Shown here: piece by piece, positions 45,537 through 56,600 of the stretch
Layout: every line of letters begins with the position of its first letter
Position numbering within the stretch: the first letter of the stretch is position 1
Assembly: GCF_030463535.1 (NCBI RefSeq)
Contig: NC_132893.1
Location: 36,383,337-36,447,336 of the forward strand
Reading direction: 5' to 3'
From: Salminus brasiliensis
Taxonomy: Eukaryota; Chordata; Actinopteri; Characiformes; Bryconidae
Length of the DNA: 64,000 nucleotides
Translations under genes and position numbers: made by a program
Notes under the pieces: generated by a model
Database searches by the model: none
Told to the model about the DNA's origin: nothing
What the model saw: the letters and a program-made list of their open reading frames with translations, nothing else

Positions 45537-47258
45537 CCAGTAGCTGCTGGCGTCTCTACACGCTGAACACTCACCATTTCCACAGAAAGCTCCAGTTCCT
45601 CCATTAAGCCACACTTATCTTATCAGGGGTTTTAGATATTCTGATGCTGCCAGATCAGCTTCAGCGGTCAACCACAGAAGAGTGATGAAGCATTTCTCAG
45701 CAACACCACATCCTTAACAGAGCATGATGATGATGATGATGATGAAGATGATGAAGGTAAAATAGTGGAGAATCTGAACTAATCCAGTTCTCTTTAGGGA
45801 CTACTTTCTGTAGCCGCACTACACCCTGCAGCATGTATCCCTCCACCATTTTAATGATCTGGTTCTAAAAGCAGGTTCTAGAGCCGAACTCTTCTCAGAA
45901 CTCTGGTAGAACCGTGTCTCAGGCATCAGGCAGCGTCTTCATCACCATTAGGTGAAGAACTTTCTGTGAGGAGCTTTTATTAGAGCTTCAGACGTCTGCT
46001 TCCCTTCACCTCCACTGTAGAACCACAGCTCTGACTGGGGGAGGTTATCTAGAACCTCCACTGTAGAACCACAGCTCTGACTGGAGGAGCTTATCTAGAA
46101 CCTCCACTGTAGAACCACAGCTCTGACTGGGGGAGCTTATCTAGAACCTCCACTGGAGAACCACAGCTCTGACTGGAGGAGCTTATCTAGAACCTCCACT
46201 GGAGAACGCCAGCTCTGGCTGGAGGAGCTTATCTAGAACCTCCACTGGAGAACGCCAGCTCTGACTGGAGGAGCTAATCTAGAACCTCCACTGTAGAATG
46301 CCAGCTCTGACTGGAGGAGCTTATCTAGAACCTCCACTGTAGAACTCCAGCTCTGGCTGGAGGAGCTTATCTAGAACCTCCACTGTAGAACTCCAGCTCT
46401 GGCTGGAGGAGCTTATCTAGAACCTCCACTGTAGAACCACAGCTCTGACTGGAGGAGCTTATCTAGAACCTCCACTGGAGAACTCCAGCTCTGACTGGAG
46501 GAGCTTATCTAGAACCTCCACTGTAGAATGCCAGCTCTGACTGGAGGAGCTTATCTAGAACCTCCACTGGAGAACCACAGCTCTGACTGGAGGAGCTTAT
46601 CTAGAACCTCCACTGCAGAACTCCAGCTCTGACTGGGGGAGGTTATCTAGACCCGAGCGCTTCACCCCAGATCCATGTGAATGAGTCTGTTGAGATCCTA
46701 ACTGTGGAATTCTTTAGGGTCGTTTACAGATGGGTGTGGTTTAAGCCCAGTGTTCCTCTGCACTGACTGATCTGGTTCAGAGTCATGCTTCTGAAATTAG
46801 ACCCATTACACATCAGAGAGCAGCGCGGGCAGCAGGTCCCGCCTGCAGGGGGCGCTAAAGCTGCAGCAGCAGGGTGTAAACAGAGTCTGTAAAGTAAACG
46901 AAGGCTCTTACTGGGTTTTATCTCGGCTCCTGTCGCTGTACAGCTCGCCCAGGTCGATGTCCGTCTGCCCCAGCAGTTTGTCCGGCCCCACCAGGGCGCG
47001 TTGCAGCACCTGTACCCGCAGGGTGGCGCTGCTCTCAGGGAAGCCCGCGAGCTCAAACGCGGCCTCCTGTCCGTCCCACACCGGGTCCGCGCGCTGCTGC
47101 TGCCCCTTCGCCGTGCTGAACTTCTGCGCCCCTACCTGCAGCAGCGCGTGCGCGCCGTCTGTGCCGAGCTTGCCTTTGATCCGCAGGCCGCGCGCTTGCA
47201 GCACACACACCTTGGCGCGCGACGTGAGCCACTGCTGACTTTGGTCCGCTAACGACAT
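27521..47258 (-). CDS. rab11fip1: RAB11FIP1 (Rab11 family-interacting protein 1)
   Basis: Rab11/Rab25 effector of recycling endosomes. Coding exons, 5' to 3': 47258-46912, 37365-36935, 36574-34708, 32089-30746, 28764-28638, 27727-27521; phases agree, 1440 aa. Exon 1 and early exon 2 encode the C2 domain (VCVLQARGLRIKGKLG ... KTQWFKLFGKPGKPEKDRGEI). Exon 2 has the serine-rich KxKSRSKIGKLKDKLRGKKK region. Exon 3 contains HVYMEEPE and then a very long charged helix (about residues 323-812) of repeats. NPF motifs follow: NPFEEP in exon 3, NPFLDDDD and NPFTCG in exon 4. Exon 6 is the Rab11-binding FIP domain, with YIDKLLVRVMEE. Exon 4 matches the optional large exon of the long human isoform (1283 aa from memory). 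A short isoform could skip it with phase preserved, since exons 3 and 4 both end in phase 2. Confidence 0.95.
28292..28540. mobile_element. MITE copy 2 ('CACTATATGGACAAAAG' family)
   Basis: 3' two thirds of the family, ending with 'ggggtgtccacaaacatc', the inverted complement of the family's 5' end 'atgg/acaaaagtattggg/acacc'. In rab11fip1 intron 5. Confidence 0.65.
29478..29960. mobile_element. DNA-transposon MITE with 'CGTTTTCACACCTG' ends
   Basis: Left end 'acgttttcacacctgtag' (about 29483) and right end 'gtgcaggtgtgaaaacg' (about 29936) are inverted repeats 480 bp apart. Non-coding, in rab11fip1 intron 4. Confidence 0.6.
30130..30240. mobile_element. Small fold-back MITE, copy 2
   Basis: 'ttcaggtccagaaagtaa' on the left, and a degenerate inverse 'tttatggacatgaatt' on the right. 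In rab11fip1 intron 4. Confidence 0.5.
33990..34112. mobile_element. Small fold-back MITE, copy 3
   Basis: 'ggaaaattcaggttcagaaa' on the left and 'ttctgaacctgaactttcc' on the right are inverted; the loop has three 'ctccgggcag' repeats. In rab11fip1 intron 3. Confidence 0.65.
34189..34515. mobile_element. MITE copy 3 ('CACTATATGGACAAAAG' family)
   Basis: Best-preserved 5' end: 'tacactatatggacaaaagt', then 'attgggacacctgc'. Truncated at its 3' side. The TA-flanked ends suggest Tc1/mariner mobilisation. In rab11fip1 intron 3. Confidence 0.7.
34926..35320 (-). repeat. Coding tandem repeat A in rab11fip1 exon 3
   Basis: A higher-order unit of 93 bp encodes 31 aa: two copies of EREMREEEERKKK and one EREMK. 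About four copies are present. The 39-bp sub-units are almost identical at DNA level, so the array is recent or homogenised. It is within the open exon. Confidence 0.9.
35640..36260 (-). repeat. Coding tandem repeat B in rab11fip1 exon 3
   Basis: About ten copies of a 60-bp unit, each encoding a 20-residue block of the type MEREAEEQRRKAEEERER plus a variable pair. One unit is shortened (near 35810). Opposite-strand serine/leucine- and proline-rich open frames (34762-36450, 35487-36638) are shadows. Confidence 0.9.
36625..36710. mobile_element. SINE fragment in rab11fip1 intron 2
   Basis: 'gggcccttgagcaagaccc' and 'taacccacctctgcttcc' match the body of fish tRNA SINEs, like the copy at 845-1085. 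Head and tail are absent. Confidence 0.5.
38335..38395. repeat. 'CATCCACTCA' tandem repeat
   Basis: About six 10-bp units in rab11fip1 intron 1. Confidence 0.85.
39775..40170. mobile_element. Fold-back MITE, copy 2
   Basis: Left 'gagatgctaggctaatgct' and right 'agcagtgctagcctagcacc' are inverted partners; same family as 25897-26665 and 52470-53010. In rab11fip1 intron 1. Confidence 0.6.
40455..40580 (-). mobile_element. tRNA-SINE remnant
   Basis: On the minus strand 'gggtcgatacccgagtctgc' resembles a box B (GGTCGATACCC), followed by 'taagctgctgg'. Ends are not defined. Confidence 0.4.
41352..41870. mobile_element. MITE copy 4 ('CACTATATGGACAAAAG' family)
   Basis: The most complete copy, about 515 bp: starts 'cactctatggacaaaagtat' and ends in 'ttattagaaggggttctg'. 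Non-coding; open frames across it are spurious. Confidence 0.7.
43820..44030. repeat. 45-bp minisatellite with hairpin core
   Basis: About five copies of a 45-bp unit containing the near-palindrome AGCCGCTCAGCGGC plus 'cgacccaaagagcctccgg'. Being 15 codons long, it keeps a frame open on the minus strand; there is no evidence that it is coding. In rab11fip1 intron 1. Confidence 0.9.
46010..46650. repeat. 46-bp minisatellite, rab11fip1 intron 1
   Basis: About 13 copies of 'cctccactgtagaaccacag' plus 'ctctgactggaggagcttatctagaa'. It ends about 260 bp downstream (in transcript sense) of the exon 1 donor. Confidence 0.93.
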
Positions 47259-47660
47259 CACGGCGAAACACTCACACACACTCACACACCAAACACACAC
47301 ACACACTAAACTTTACCTCCTCGTCCCGTAAAAGCAACAGACCAGTGGGCGTGGCTCCCCGGTGATGTAATGACGTAGGTGCCAGCTGATTGGTCGGTTG
47401 TCTGTTATCCCCTCCTGCTGGAGCATGCGTTTCTGACTGAGCAAGCAGCTTTTGTTTCACGCACGATTTTATGAAAAGCCCCGCCCACTTTATCTGTTGG
47501 GATTGGTCAATAGCGTCTATCCTGCTCTGGGATTGGCTCATCCAGTCCACAACTCTGTCCAGCGCTACTGGCTGAGCCACACATGACTCCCTACTCCCTA
47601 CATAGTGCACTATAAAGGCCAGCTCCAGTCATGGAACTGCCCTCGTGATTTCAGGTGTTC
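47259..47660 (-). promoter_or_regulatory. rab11fip1 promoter region
   Basis: Upstream of the first ATG on the minus strand. Three CCAAT boxes face the gene (complements at 47389-47393, 47502-47506, 47532-47536). There is a GC box (CCCCGCCCA, 47480-47488) and a CRE-like TGACGTA (47371-47377). Exon 1 itself is CpG-rich. The block 'actccctacatagtgcacta' near 47590 is a dispersed fish repeat. The start site is not determined. Confidence 0.5.
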
Positions 47661-47719
47661 TCTGACCCCGAGCACACCTGACAGCCATCATCTGCACACC
47701 TAATGCACCTCTACAGTAA

Positions 47720-50032
47720 TTACTATTCAAATCCAGTACTGTCCAAATACAATACTGTTCAAATCCAGTACTGTCCAAATACATTACTGTTCAAATCCAG
47801 TACTGTCCAAATACATTACTGTTTAAATCCAGTACTATTCAAATCCAGTACTGTCCAAATACATTACTGTTTAAATCCAGTACTGTCCAAATACAATACT
47901 GTTCAAATCCAGTACTGTCAAATACAATACTGTTCAAATCCAGTACTGTCCAAATACATTACTGTTCAAATCCAGTACTGTCAAATACAATACTGTTCAA
48001 ATCCAGTACTGTCCAAATACATTACTGTTTAAATCCAGTACTATTCAAATCCAGTACTGTCCAAATACATTACTGTTCAAATCCAGTACTGTCCAAATAC
48101 ATTACTGTTCAAATCCAGTACTGTCCAAATACATTACTGTTCAAATCCAGTACTGTCCAACTACATTACTGTTTAAATCCAGTACTATTCAAATCCAGTA
48201 CTGTCCAAATACATTACTGTTCAAATCCAGTACTGTCCAAATACATTACTGTTTAAATCCAGTACTGTCAAATACATTACTGTTCAAATCCAGTACTGTC
48301 CAAATACATTACTATTCAAATACATTACTGTTTAAATCCAGTACTGTCAAATACATTACTATTCAAATACATTACTGTTTAAATCCAGTACTGTCCAAAT
48401 ACATTACTATTCAAATACAATACTGTTTAAATCCAGTACTGTCCAAATACATTACTGTTCAAATCCAGTACTGTCCAAATACATTACTGTTTAAATCCAG
48501 TACTGTCCAACTACATTACTGTTTAAATCCAGTACTGTCCAAATACATTACTGTTTAAATCCAGTACTGTCCAAATACATTACTATTCAAATACATTACT
48601 GTTCAAATCCAGTACTGTCCAAATACAATACTGTTCAAATCCAGTACTATCCAAATACAATACTGTTCAAATCCAGTACTGTCCAAATACATTACTGTTT
48701 AAATCCAGTACTGTCCAAATACATTACTGTTCAAATCCAGTACTGTCCAAATACAATACTGTTCAAATCCAGTACTATCCAAATACAATACTGTTCAAAT
48801 CCAGTACTGTCCAAATACATTACTGTTCAAATCCAGTACTGTCCAAATACATTACTGTTCAAATCCAGTACTGTCCAAATACAATACTGTTCAAATCCAG
48901 TACTGTCCAAATACATTACTGTTTAAATCCAGTACTGTCCAAATACATTACTGTTCAAATCCAGTACTATCCAAATACATTACTGTTCAAATCCAGTACT
49001 GTCCAAATACATTACTGTTTAAATCCAGTACTGTCCAAATACATTACTATTCAAATACATTACTGTTTAAATCCAGTACTGTCCAAATACATTACTGTTC
49101 AAATCCAGTACTGTCCAAATACATTACTGTTCAAATCCAGTACTGTCCAACTACATTACTGTTTAAATCCAGTACTGTCCAAATACATTACTATTCAAAT
49201 ACATTACTGTTCAAATCCAGTACTGTCCAAATACATTACTGTTTAAATCCAGTACTGTCCAAATACATTACTGTTCAAATCCAGTACTGTCCAAATACAA
49301 TACTGTTCAAATCCAGTACTGTCCAAATACATTACTGTTTAAATCCAGTACTGTCCAAATACAATACTGTTCAAATCCAGTACTGTCCAACTACATTACT
49401 GTTTAAATCCAGTACTATTCAAATCCAGTACTGTCCAAATACATTACTGTTCAAATCCAGTACTGTCCAAATACATTACTGTTTAAATCCAGTACTGTCA
49501 AATACATTACTGTTCAAATCCAGTACTGTCCAAATACATTACTATTCAAATACATTACTGTTTAAATCCAGTACTGTCAAATACATTACTGTTTAAATCC
49601 AGTACTGTCCAAATACATTACTATTCAAATACATTACTGTTTAAATCCAGTACTGTCCAAATACATTACTGTTCAAATCCAATACTGTCCAAATACATTA
49701 CTGTTTAAATCCAGTACTGTCAAATACATTACTGTTCAAATCCAGTACTGTCCAAATACATTACTGTTCAAATCCAGTACTGTTCAAATCCAATACTGTT
49801 CAAATACATTACTGTTCAAATCCAGTACTGTCAAATACATTACTGTTCAAATCCAGTACTGTCCAAATACATTACTGTTCAAATCCAGTACTGTCCAAAT
49901 ACAATACTGTTCAAATCCAGTACTGTCAAATACATTACTGTTCAAATCCAGTACTGTCCAAATACATTACTGTTCAAATCCAGTACTGTCCAAATACATT
50001 ACTGTTCAAATACATTACTGTTTAAATCCAGC
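47720..50032. repeat. 32-bp minisatellite upstream of rab11fip1
   Basis: About 72 copies of a 32-bp unit made of two diverged 16-bp halves, CAAATCCAGTACTGTC and CAAATACATTACTGTT. Local units of 16 and 31 bp break the order. It begins about 460 bp upstream of the rab11fip1 start codon. There are no unique spacers, so it is not an array of alternating repeat and spacer. Confidence 0.97.
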
Positions 50033-50084
50033 CTTATCCCTGTTATTCAGCGCTGTGATTGAGTGAGAAACAGACCATGGAGAA

Positions 50085-50200
50085 CATCCATTCACCCACC
50101 GGTCCATCTATCCACCCCTCAACCCATCCCTCCATCCCTCCATCCATCCAACCACCCCTCAACCCATCCCTCCATCCATCCACCTTTTCATCCAGTAATC
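50085..50200. repeat. 'CCATCCATCCACC' simple repeat
   Basis: Pyrimidine-rich imperfect ATCC tandem repeat just after the 32-bp array. Confidence 0.75.
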
Positions 50201-50946
50201 CATCTGTTTCACAGGAAGAAGATCTACCTGTGAGAACTGAAGAATCATCACTACCATTAGAGAGGGCGGTGTTCAGGCTGCAGTGTTCAGGCTGCAGTTC
50301 AGGGCGGTGTTCAGGACGGTGGTCAGGCCGTTAGTTGGGGTTATTAAGTCAGTGAGGGAGGAGAAGTGAAACGCTGAAGCCAGGCCTGGTCCTTCACATC
50401 ATCTCCTGCTCACTGTGCTGTCCCACACTGCTCCTGTCTTCTCCTCCCCGACCAAAGAACCTCGCCCTAGAGACACCCCTCACTTAATACATGCCATGCA
50501 AAAGTTTGGAAACCCCAAGAGAGTAGAGTCATCCAGGCAGTTGGGGGAGGGGGGGGGGGGGTGTCACTGAGCAGAAGCACAACTTGGATGTTTCTAATAA
50601 AGTGGCCAGTTTAAAGTAAGGCATGTATTTTTGTGTCACTCTCCTGTCCTGCAGGTAGTCTCAGGGTTCTGGGACAGACAGCTCATCTCACCTGTACGTC
50701 TCCTTAAACGGCCAGAAGACTGAAGCTCCACCCTGCTGCTCTTAAACCCGTCCTGCTGTGGAGACCCTGATCACTGGTCACACTGGAACACAGCTGGAGG
50801 ATGAACCAGTACTGTGATGGAGGTTGAGCTGAACTGCTGCACTGGCTGCATCAGTAACACACACATAGCCCTGCTCCTACCCTGCATTAGTTCAGCTCTT
50901 CTGCAGCCCAGAGATAAGGAGGCCCTGACACAGTCAGTCACACACA

Positions 50947-50997
<51 letters not shown>

Positions 50998-51235
50998 ACC
51001 CAACACTTCCTGCTGATTAACAGAAAGCGTGTGTGACGTCACACCTGATCACTGCTCTGTTTCCTATTAATCATCGCTGTCATACAGGATTCCTGGAGCT
51101 CCAGTTCTGGATAATCTGAAGGTCAAGAAGAACCAACAGGCTCAGAGTTCAGGCTCTTCCCTGCTCCTGTAGAGCTGCTGTAGAGTCAGAACTCTCAGAT
51201 TATTGAATATGAATTTATTTAGTTTGTTTTTTAAG
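50201..51235. other. Intergenic between rab11fip1 and gpat4
   Basis: No coding exon. Contains a poly-G run (about 50549-50561), a single core of the 42-bp minisatellite (50592-50611) and a CA run (50945-50995). Confidence 0.5.
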
Positions 51236-51239
51236 TTTA

Positions 51240-51395
51240 TGTTTAATTTCTCTATTAAAGGTAAAGGTGCAGGTCACCGCACTCTGTACAGCCACGTGTC
51301 CTCCACATTCTACCCAGTCCGGGTATCGAACCGACGACCCTGTCATCAACAGCCCGGAGCTCTGACTGCTGACCCACCCCTGCCCCTTTTATTAG
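51240..51395 (-). mobile_element. tRNA-derived SINE, minus strand
   Basis: Read on the minus strand: a degenerate box A ('gggtcagcagtcagagctcc') and a clear box B (GGTTCGATACCC, about 51324-51335), followed by the 'ggactgggtagaatgtgga' body. The A-to-B spacing fits a tRNA head. Confidence 0.65.
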
Positions 51396-52210
51396 TAAAC
51401 AAAATAAAGCCCCCAGTGTAAACACTGACCCGGACAGTGGACACCACTTCACTATTAGTGGGATGAGTTAATCTCACCCTCCTGAAGTAAGACCAAGACT
51501 AACATTTCTATCTAACACAAGTTTAAAATGTTCCTGTGTATTTCTCACTCTTTTCTCACACTTTCTCCTGACCAGGGGTGTTTGTAGACAGCTCATACTG
51601 AAGCGCTCACAGTATTATATATTATATGAGTAATATTACTGTCCCACACACACATGAAACATTTGGTTAGCAGAATAAGTGAAGGTGTGATTCCGTCTTT
51701 GCTTCATCAGGTCATCCAGGCTGTAAAATCAGGGCTTTGCTGATTTACTGCAGAGATGACCCCTCTCTCACTCTGCAGGCTTGGGTCATCAGCTCCTCTC
51801 TGCCTGGAGCTAGTCTGATCTGAGGTCAGGGGGTTTTACGGTTGTAAAGTGTCTATAATCACAGCACACAGCTGAGAGACAGCACTAGCGAGCCCATTCC
51901 TCCACTCAGAAAACCCCAAATACACTGGCTCTGACAAAGCGTTTTGGTGAGATGCTGGGGCATTATGGGAAATGTAGTGCCTGTAGTGAATGTGTGTGGT
52001 GTGTCCTGTAGTTCCACAGACTTTTTACTGCTGTGATTTTAGTGGGGCTCATCAACATTTTATGGGTCACCTGTCCCACAGCGTGTCCCACAGCGTGTCG
52101 CAGTGAACCGGGTCTGACGAGGCTCCTGATCTTAGACATGATTAAATTAATGTGAACGAGAAGGAAGGACTCCTGAGACGAGGCAATAGAGCTTATCCAT
52201 TTCCCTTTCA
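51396..52210. other. Intergenic, no gene seen
   Basis: No coding exon or RNA gene recognised; no clear tandem repeat. Confidence 0.4.
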
Positions 52211-52216
52211 GCGACA

Positions 52217-52428
52217 CACCCCAATCAGCCATAACATTAGTACCACTAACAGGTGAAGTGACAAACACTGATGCTCATTGAGGTCCCACCTCACAACTTC
52301 CAGAAGTGAAAGGATGGGCTGCTAGCGTTAGTCTTGGTGCCAGATACCACAGGACACTTTTGTGGAGTCCAGGCCTCGCCCGGTCAGACCTGCAGACGGT
52401 GATTATGTTCTGGCTGATTGGTGGACGT
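52217..52428. mobile_element. MITE with 'CAATCAGCCATAACATTAG' end
   Basis: The left end is well preserved ('ccaatcagccataacatta') and the right end is 'atgttctggctgattggtgg'. The interior matches the fragment in prlhr2 intron 1. Confidence 0.7.
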
Positions 52429-52469
52429 ATAGTTTAGGAGCAGTCAGAAAAAAAATGACAATGATCAAT

Positions 52470-53010
52470 TCAAAAGGACATCATTGTTTTGATAGGAGAT
52501 GCTAGGCTAACACTGCTAACAATCACTGTAACCTCTGTAAACACCCCCCCCAAACAATTCAGTAAACCAGCACTGATAGACCCTATTCACACACTGAATC
52601 TAGAACCGGAGCTACATCCTCCTCCTCCTCCTCCTCCTCACGTCCCGCTGTGCAGACTGGAGCGCAGTGGGCGGAGTGATACCACACACTGTACTGAGGT
52701 GAAGGTGGTTCCGGTTCCTCAGCTCAGTGGTTCTGGTTCTGTTTGTGCTTAAAGACTAAAGTAACACCCACCGTCTCCTAAACCTCATCCATCTACCAGC
52801 TGATGAAGATCTGGAGGAGCTCTGAGAGATAGACGGTTTTGGGGGCGTGTCTACAGAGATGAGATTGGTGACCGTCTAAGCCCAGTGTATGTTAGCAACG
52901 TCAGCCTAGCATCTCCTGGTGTGAACTAAAGAAGCTCACGTGTCAGATACAGAACATGACTCAGCTGATCGACTGAATCTGGGGTCAGAGATGTCCAAGT
53001 TAAGTCCAGA
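52470..53010. mobile_element. Fold-back MITE, copy 3
   Basis: Arms 'aggagatgctaggctaacac' (52494) and 'cagcctagcatctcctgg' (about 52902) are inverted. Internal blocks ('gagcgcagtgggcggagtga', 'ggtggttccggttcctcagc') are shared with 26085-26210. Confidence 0.65.
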
Positions 53011-53039
53011 GACTGAATTAAAAAGGACTTCATTCGTGT

Positions 53040-53045
53040 TTTATT
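53040..53045 (-). other. Candidate gpat4 poly(A) signal
   Basis: AATAAA on the minus strand, 590 bp past the gpat4 stop codon and directly before the fold-back MITE. Confidence 0.45.
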
Positions 53046-53636
53046 TAAAAAACAAAACACCTCAGCACACTACAGGCGCCGACACGGACAGCTTCTGAGC
53101 TACGGCAGCTACACGCTCGGAGGACGAGCTTCATCTTCCTCACCTTCATTACTACTAACCTCACTGTTCTGTGTTTCCACCTGCAGGAAGAACATGCAAT
53201 AACAGCAACGGACTCAAAACACAGACACGGAACTACTGTAACAGACTTCACCAAAATAAATAAATAAAAAATCTAATCAAAAACAAAGTTCATCCAATGT
53301 AACACAGCGTCACGCGCTCACTCGGCCAGTCCCAGAGGACGTCAAAAAGAATCCAATGCCACGGTTTTGCTCGTTTGTTTCGTTACTATCGTGCAAAAGT
53401 GTGCAAAGAAACATCTCCAGGAGAGAGCATAAGGAGTGGTGAGCGGAGAACCTGACCGCGGGCAGCAACCTCCTCCCCATCGGTTCCCTTTACTTCAGTT
53501 CAGTTTGAGTCTCCCCGTGGCGTTCCTCAGGGCTCCAGTCTAGGTCCTGCTGCAGCGCTGTAAGCTCCTGCACTCCAGGCTCAGTGTGGCCAGTGCAGTC
53601 ATCGTTCCGGACCAGCAGGGGTCTCCTCTCTGTTCC

Positions 53637-56600
53637 TCAGGAGCGGCTCCGGTCCTCTCCACCCCCCACCAACACTTTGCTGTAGAGCTTCTGCTGCTCC
53701 TCCTTAAACACCTCCTTCACCTTCTCCCGCTTCAACCCACCATCCCTGTGAACACAGAACACACCACAGAAACGAGGCTGAGGAAGAGAGCAGCTGGAAA
53801 TTCTTTGAGCCTGATGATCAACACCCCACCTCATCATCCCCATTTCATTCCAAAAGTACTGGATGGAGCTCCTCCACCATCATTCCAGAGAGCACAGCTC
53901 CTCCACTGCTCCTCAATGCTGGGGGGCTTTATACCCCTTTAGTCCACACCTGGCATTAGGCAGCATGGAGCCAATAGGGTCATGAAGAACCAATTATGTA
54001 AAGAGACGAGCGAGTGTGAAGCACGGATCTTTAGGGAACCAAAAGTGGTTCTTCTATGGTGCCTTTAGTAGAACCTGGTGTGGACCAGCTTTATTTTTAA
54101 GAGTGCGGCACAAAACAGATCTTCTGCCTTAATGTGAATCAGATCAGATATTTTTAGAGCTGTGTGGCCCAATCAGAACCACTTCAGCCGCTGGGTGCGT
54201 TTCACGTACGAGGAATTTGTCTTGCATGCATGATACTCACACCAGTAAACAGATTAGACACAAACACACAGACCGTAGAGACTTCAAACACCAGACGGAG
54301 GCGGATCCAATCTACTGATTCCAGACTGAGAGACTTGAAAGAGAACGGTCAGATTGGAGACTGTGTTGAAGGATGACAAAGTGAATTAACGTGCATGTAA
54401 CCTCATATCTAGAACCTGAGGAACCAGGACATGGCTATAGGCAGTAGCAGAGTAGACCTGGAGAAGCCAGGAGACCCTTTTTCTCCTGAATTAAAATATT
54501 TTAATAAAACCTTCTGAACTTTCAATGGACGTCAATGTCAAAGACTTTATTTGGTGATGTTGGAGCGTTTTTATTGGTCCGTTCATCCTGAAATCCTGAT
54601 TCTCACTACGGAGAAAGTGAGGAACAGCAGGACAGTGACGATACACAGAAAACACTTTCTCCACTGTCCAAACCTTTCAAACCTTTATCAGAAAGATTGG
54701 AATCTTTATAGAAAAAGAGGATCTGAGAGGATCTGAGAGGCTCTGAGAGGATCTGAGAGGATCTGAGAGGCTCATTCTGTGCAGTTTTTGAGACGTGTGC
54801 TGAATTCTGGATTCTGCATGTGTGTGAAATCGAGCTCTTACCATAACAGGTCAGCTAAGCCTCCTTTCCTGGCGATGGCAGCCTTCACTCGGTTTGCAAA
54901 CTGCACAGCATCCTCACCCTCCTGAACACACACACAGTCAATATACATTATATATATATAGCTAGATCTAAACAGTGTGCCTGTGTTTCTCTGTGAGGTT
55001 GTGAAGGTGGTCCTTACCTCTCGGCTCATGGGAGGGAGGTACCACACGCTGCAGACGATAGCCCAGCTGCTCATCATGTGCAGGAGGTAGTTCACCATGC
55101 CGAATTTACTGCTGTTCCAGAACGCATCTCCAAACCGTGGGTCATACTGCGCACACACACACAGACACACACAGACACACACAGACACACACAGACACAC
55201 ACAGACACACACAGACACGTTTAGTTCAGTAAATTATATTTAACCCAATTTTAATCCCAACGATCTTCACAGCCATAAGCGAATCTCCATCAGAGAAATC
55301 TACAGGGATTCATAAGTGGCGTTGTGTACACCTGCCGTTACAGAGAGGAGGAGGAGGAGGAGGAAGGGTGGACTACCTTTATGGCCACTGGATACACGGT
55401 GCAGCTGATCTCAAAGCTGCCCTTCTTAAACATCATCACAGACGTGTTGTTGATGCAGGTGCCTGAAAGAAGCACAGCTGTTAGTGTGTGAATGCTCCAG
55501 CAGCAGAAGCTCATTACTCTGACGTGTCCCTGCTGACCCTTACCCTCCGGGAAAATCAGGATGGGCAGTTTGGTTTTGTCTGCAACGTGATCGTTAAGTC
55601 TGAAAGGAAATCAGGAGCAGTGATTACAAATCAACCAGAAAAAAAACAGCCATAACAACATTATTCAAATAAGCTTCATCAGCCTAAACTCCTGCAGCAG
55701 CAGCAGACCTGAGAGGAGCAGTGTTTCCATCTGACCACTAGGTGTCAGTCTTTGACTTCCAAGGTGTACAGCATTACTCACTATACACTACTCCCTGTAG
55801 TGTATTACAGTCTGTCAGAATGAGCGTGTGGATCATATGAACATTATAGAGCGTTATAGAGCGCCCCCTACGCTTCCTGTAGTGTATTACAGTCTGTCAG
55901 ACTATAAACTTTAATTTTACAGATAAGTAAAACACAGCAGATTATGGCTGAATAAAGTTAGTCAAAGCAGCTTCATGAGCTTAAACTCCTGCAGCAGCAG
56001 AAATGAGAGTGGAAGCGTTACCGTTTGGCCACCAGGTGTCTGTCTTTGACTTCTGAGCGCTCAAACCAGATGTGTGGACAGGCTTTCACCATGGCTCTCT
56101 GAATGACCCCCATCAGACCACCGTGAACCTGCCCAACCTAACACACACCCACACACACCATTATTATTAACATACTAAATCCATTATATTCACTTAGACA
56201 GACGTGTGTGTGCTAATGTATCGGCTTCTGTTTACACGTGAGCCTCCCGCTGATATCCCAGGAACTGTCCTGGCTCTCCTGCAGAGAACCTGCCAGGTCT
56301 GTTTCACTGGGATTCTCAATTCAGCTTGCCTTCACACTGAACCCCAAACCAGTTTAATCATCAGCAAACTGTTCCCGGGGAACAGAGCACTGCAGCGGGT
56401 GAGGCGGTGACGTGGTGGATGAACTGGGTCTGGGGTGAGGTTCTGTGGTTTGACTGTGTTACACCTACCATTGCATAGCATCCATCACTGGCTAAGATGA
56501 TGACATCAATGGGGGACGTGTGATTGGCCACACAGATTCCTCCGTTTTTGGGTTTGTTTTCACTGTTGAGAAAATGGAAAAGTCAAACTCACAAAAAATC

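Larger units (their letters stand above)
37366..46911 (-). other. rab11fip1 intron 1 (9.5 kb)
   Basis: The largest intron in the window. No exon seen inside. It holds CA/TG microsatellites (38638-38690, 40639-40685, 41083-41130, 43081-43131, 43239-43278, 43359-43455, 44863-44900, 45493-45535), an ATT run (43598-43642), a fold-back MITE, a MITE of the 'CACTATATGG' family, two minisatellites and a SINE remnant. Confidence 0.8.

Noticed and set aside
47703-48032. 109-codon plus-strand open frame
   Set aside because: It is a translation of the 32-bp minisatellite.
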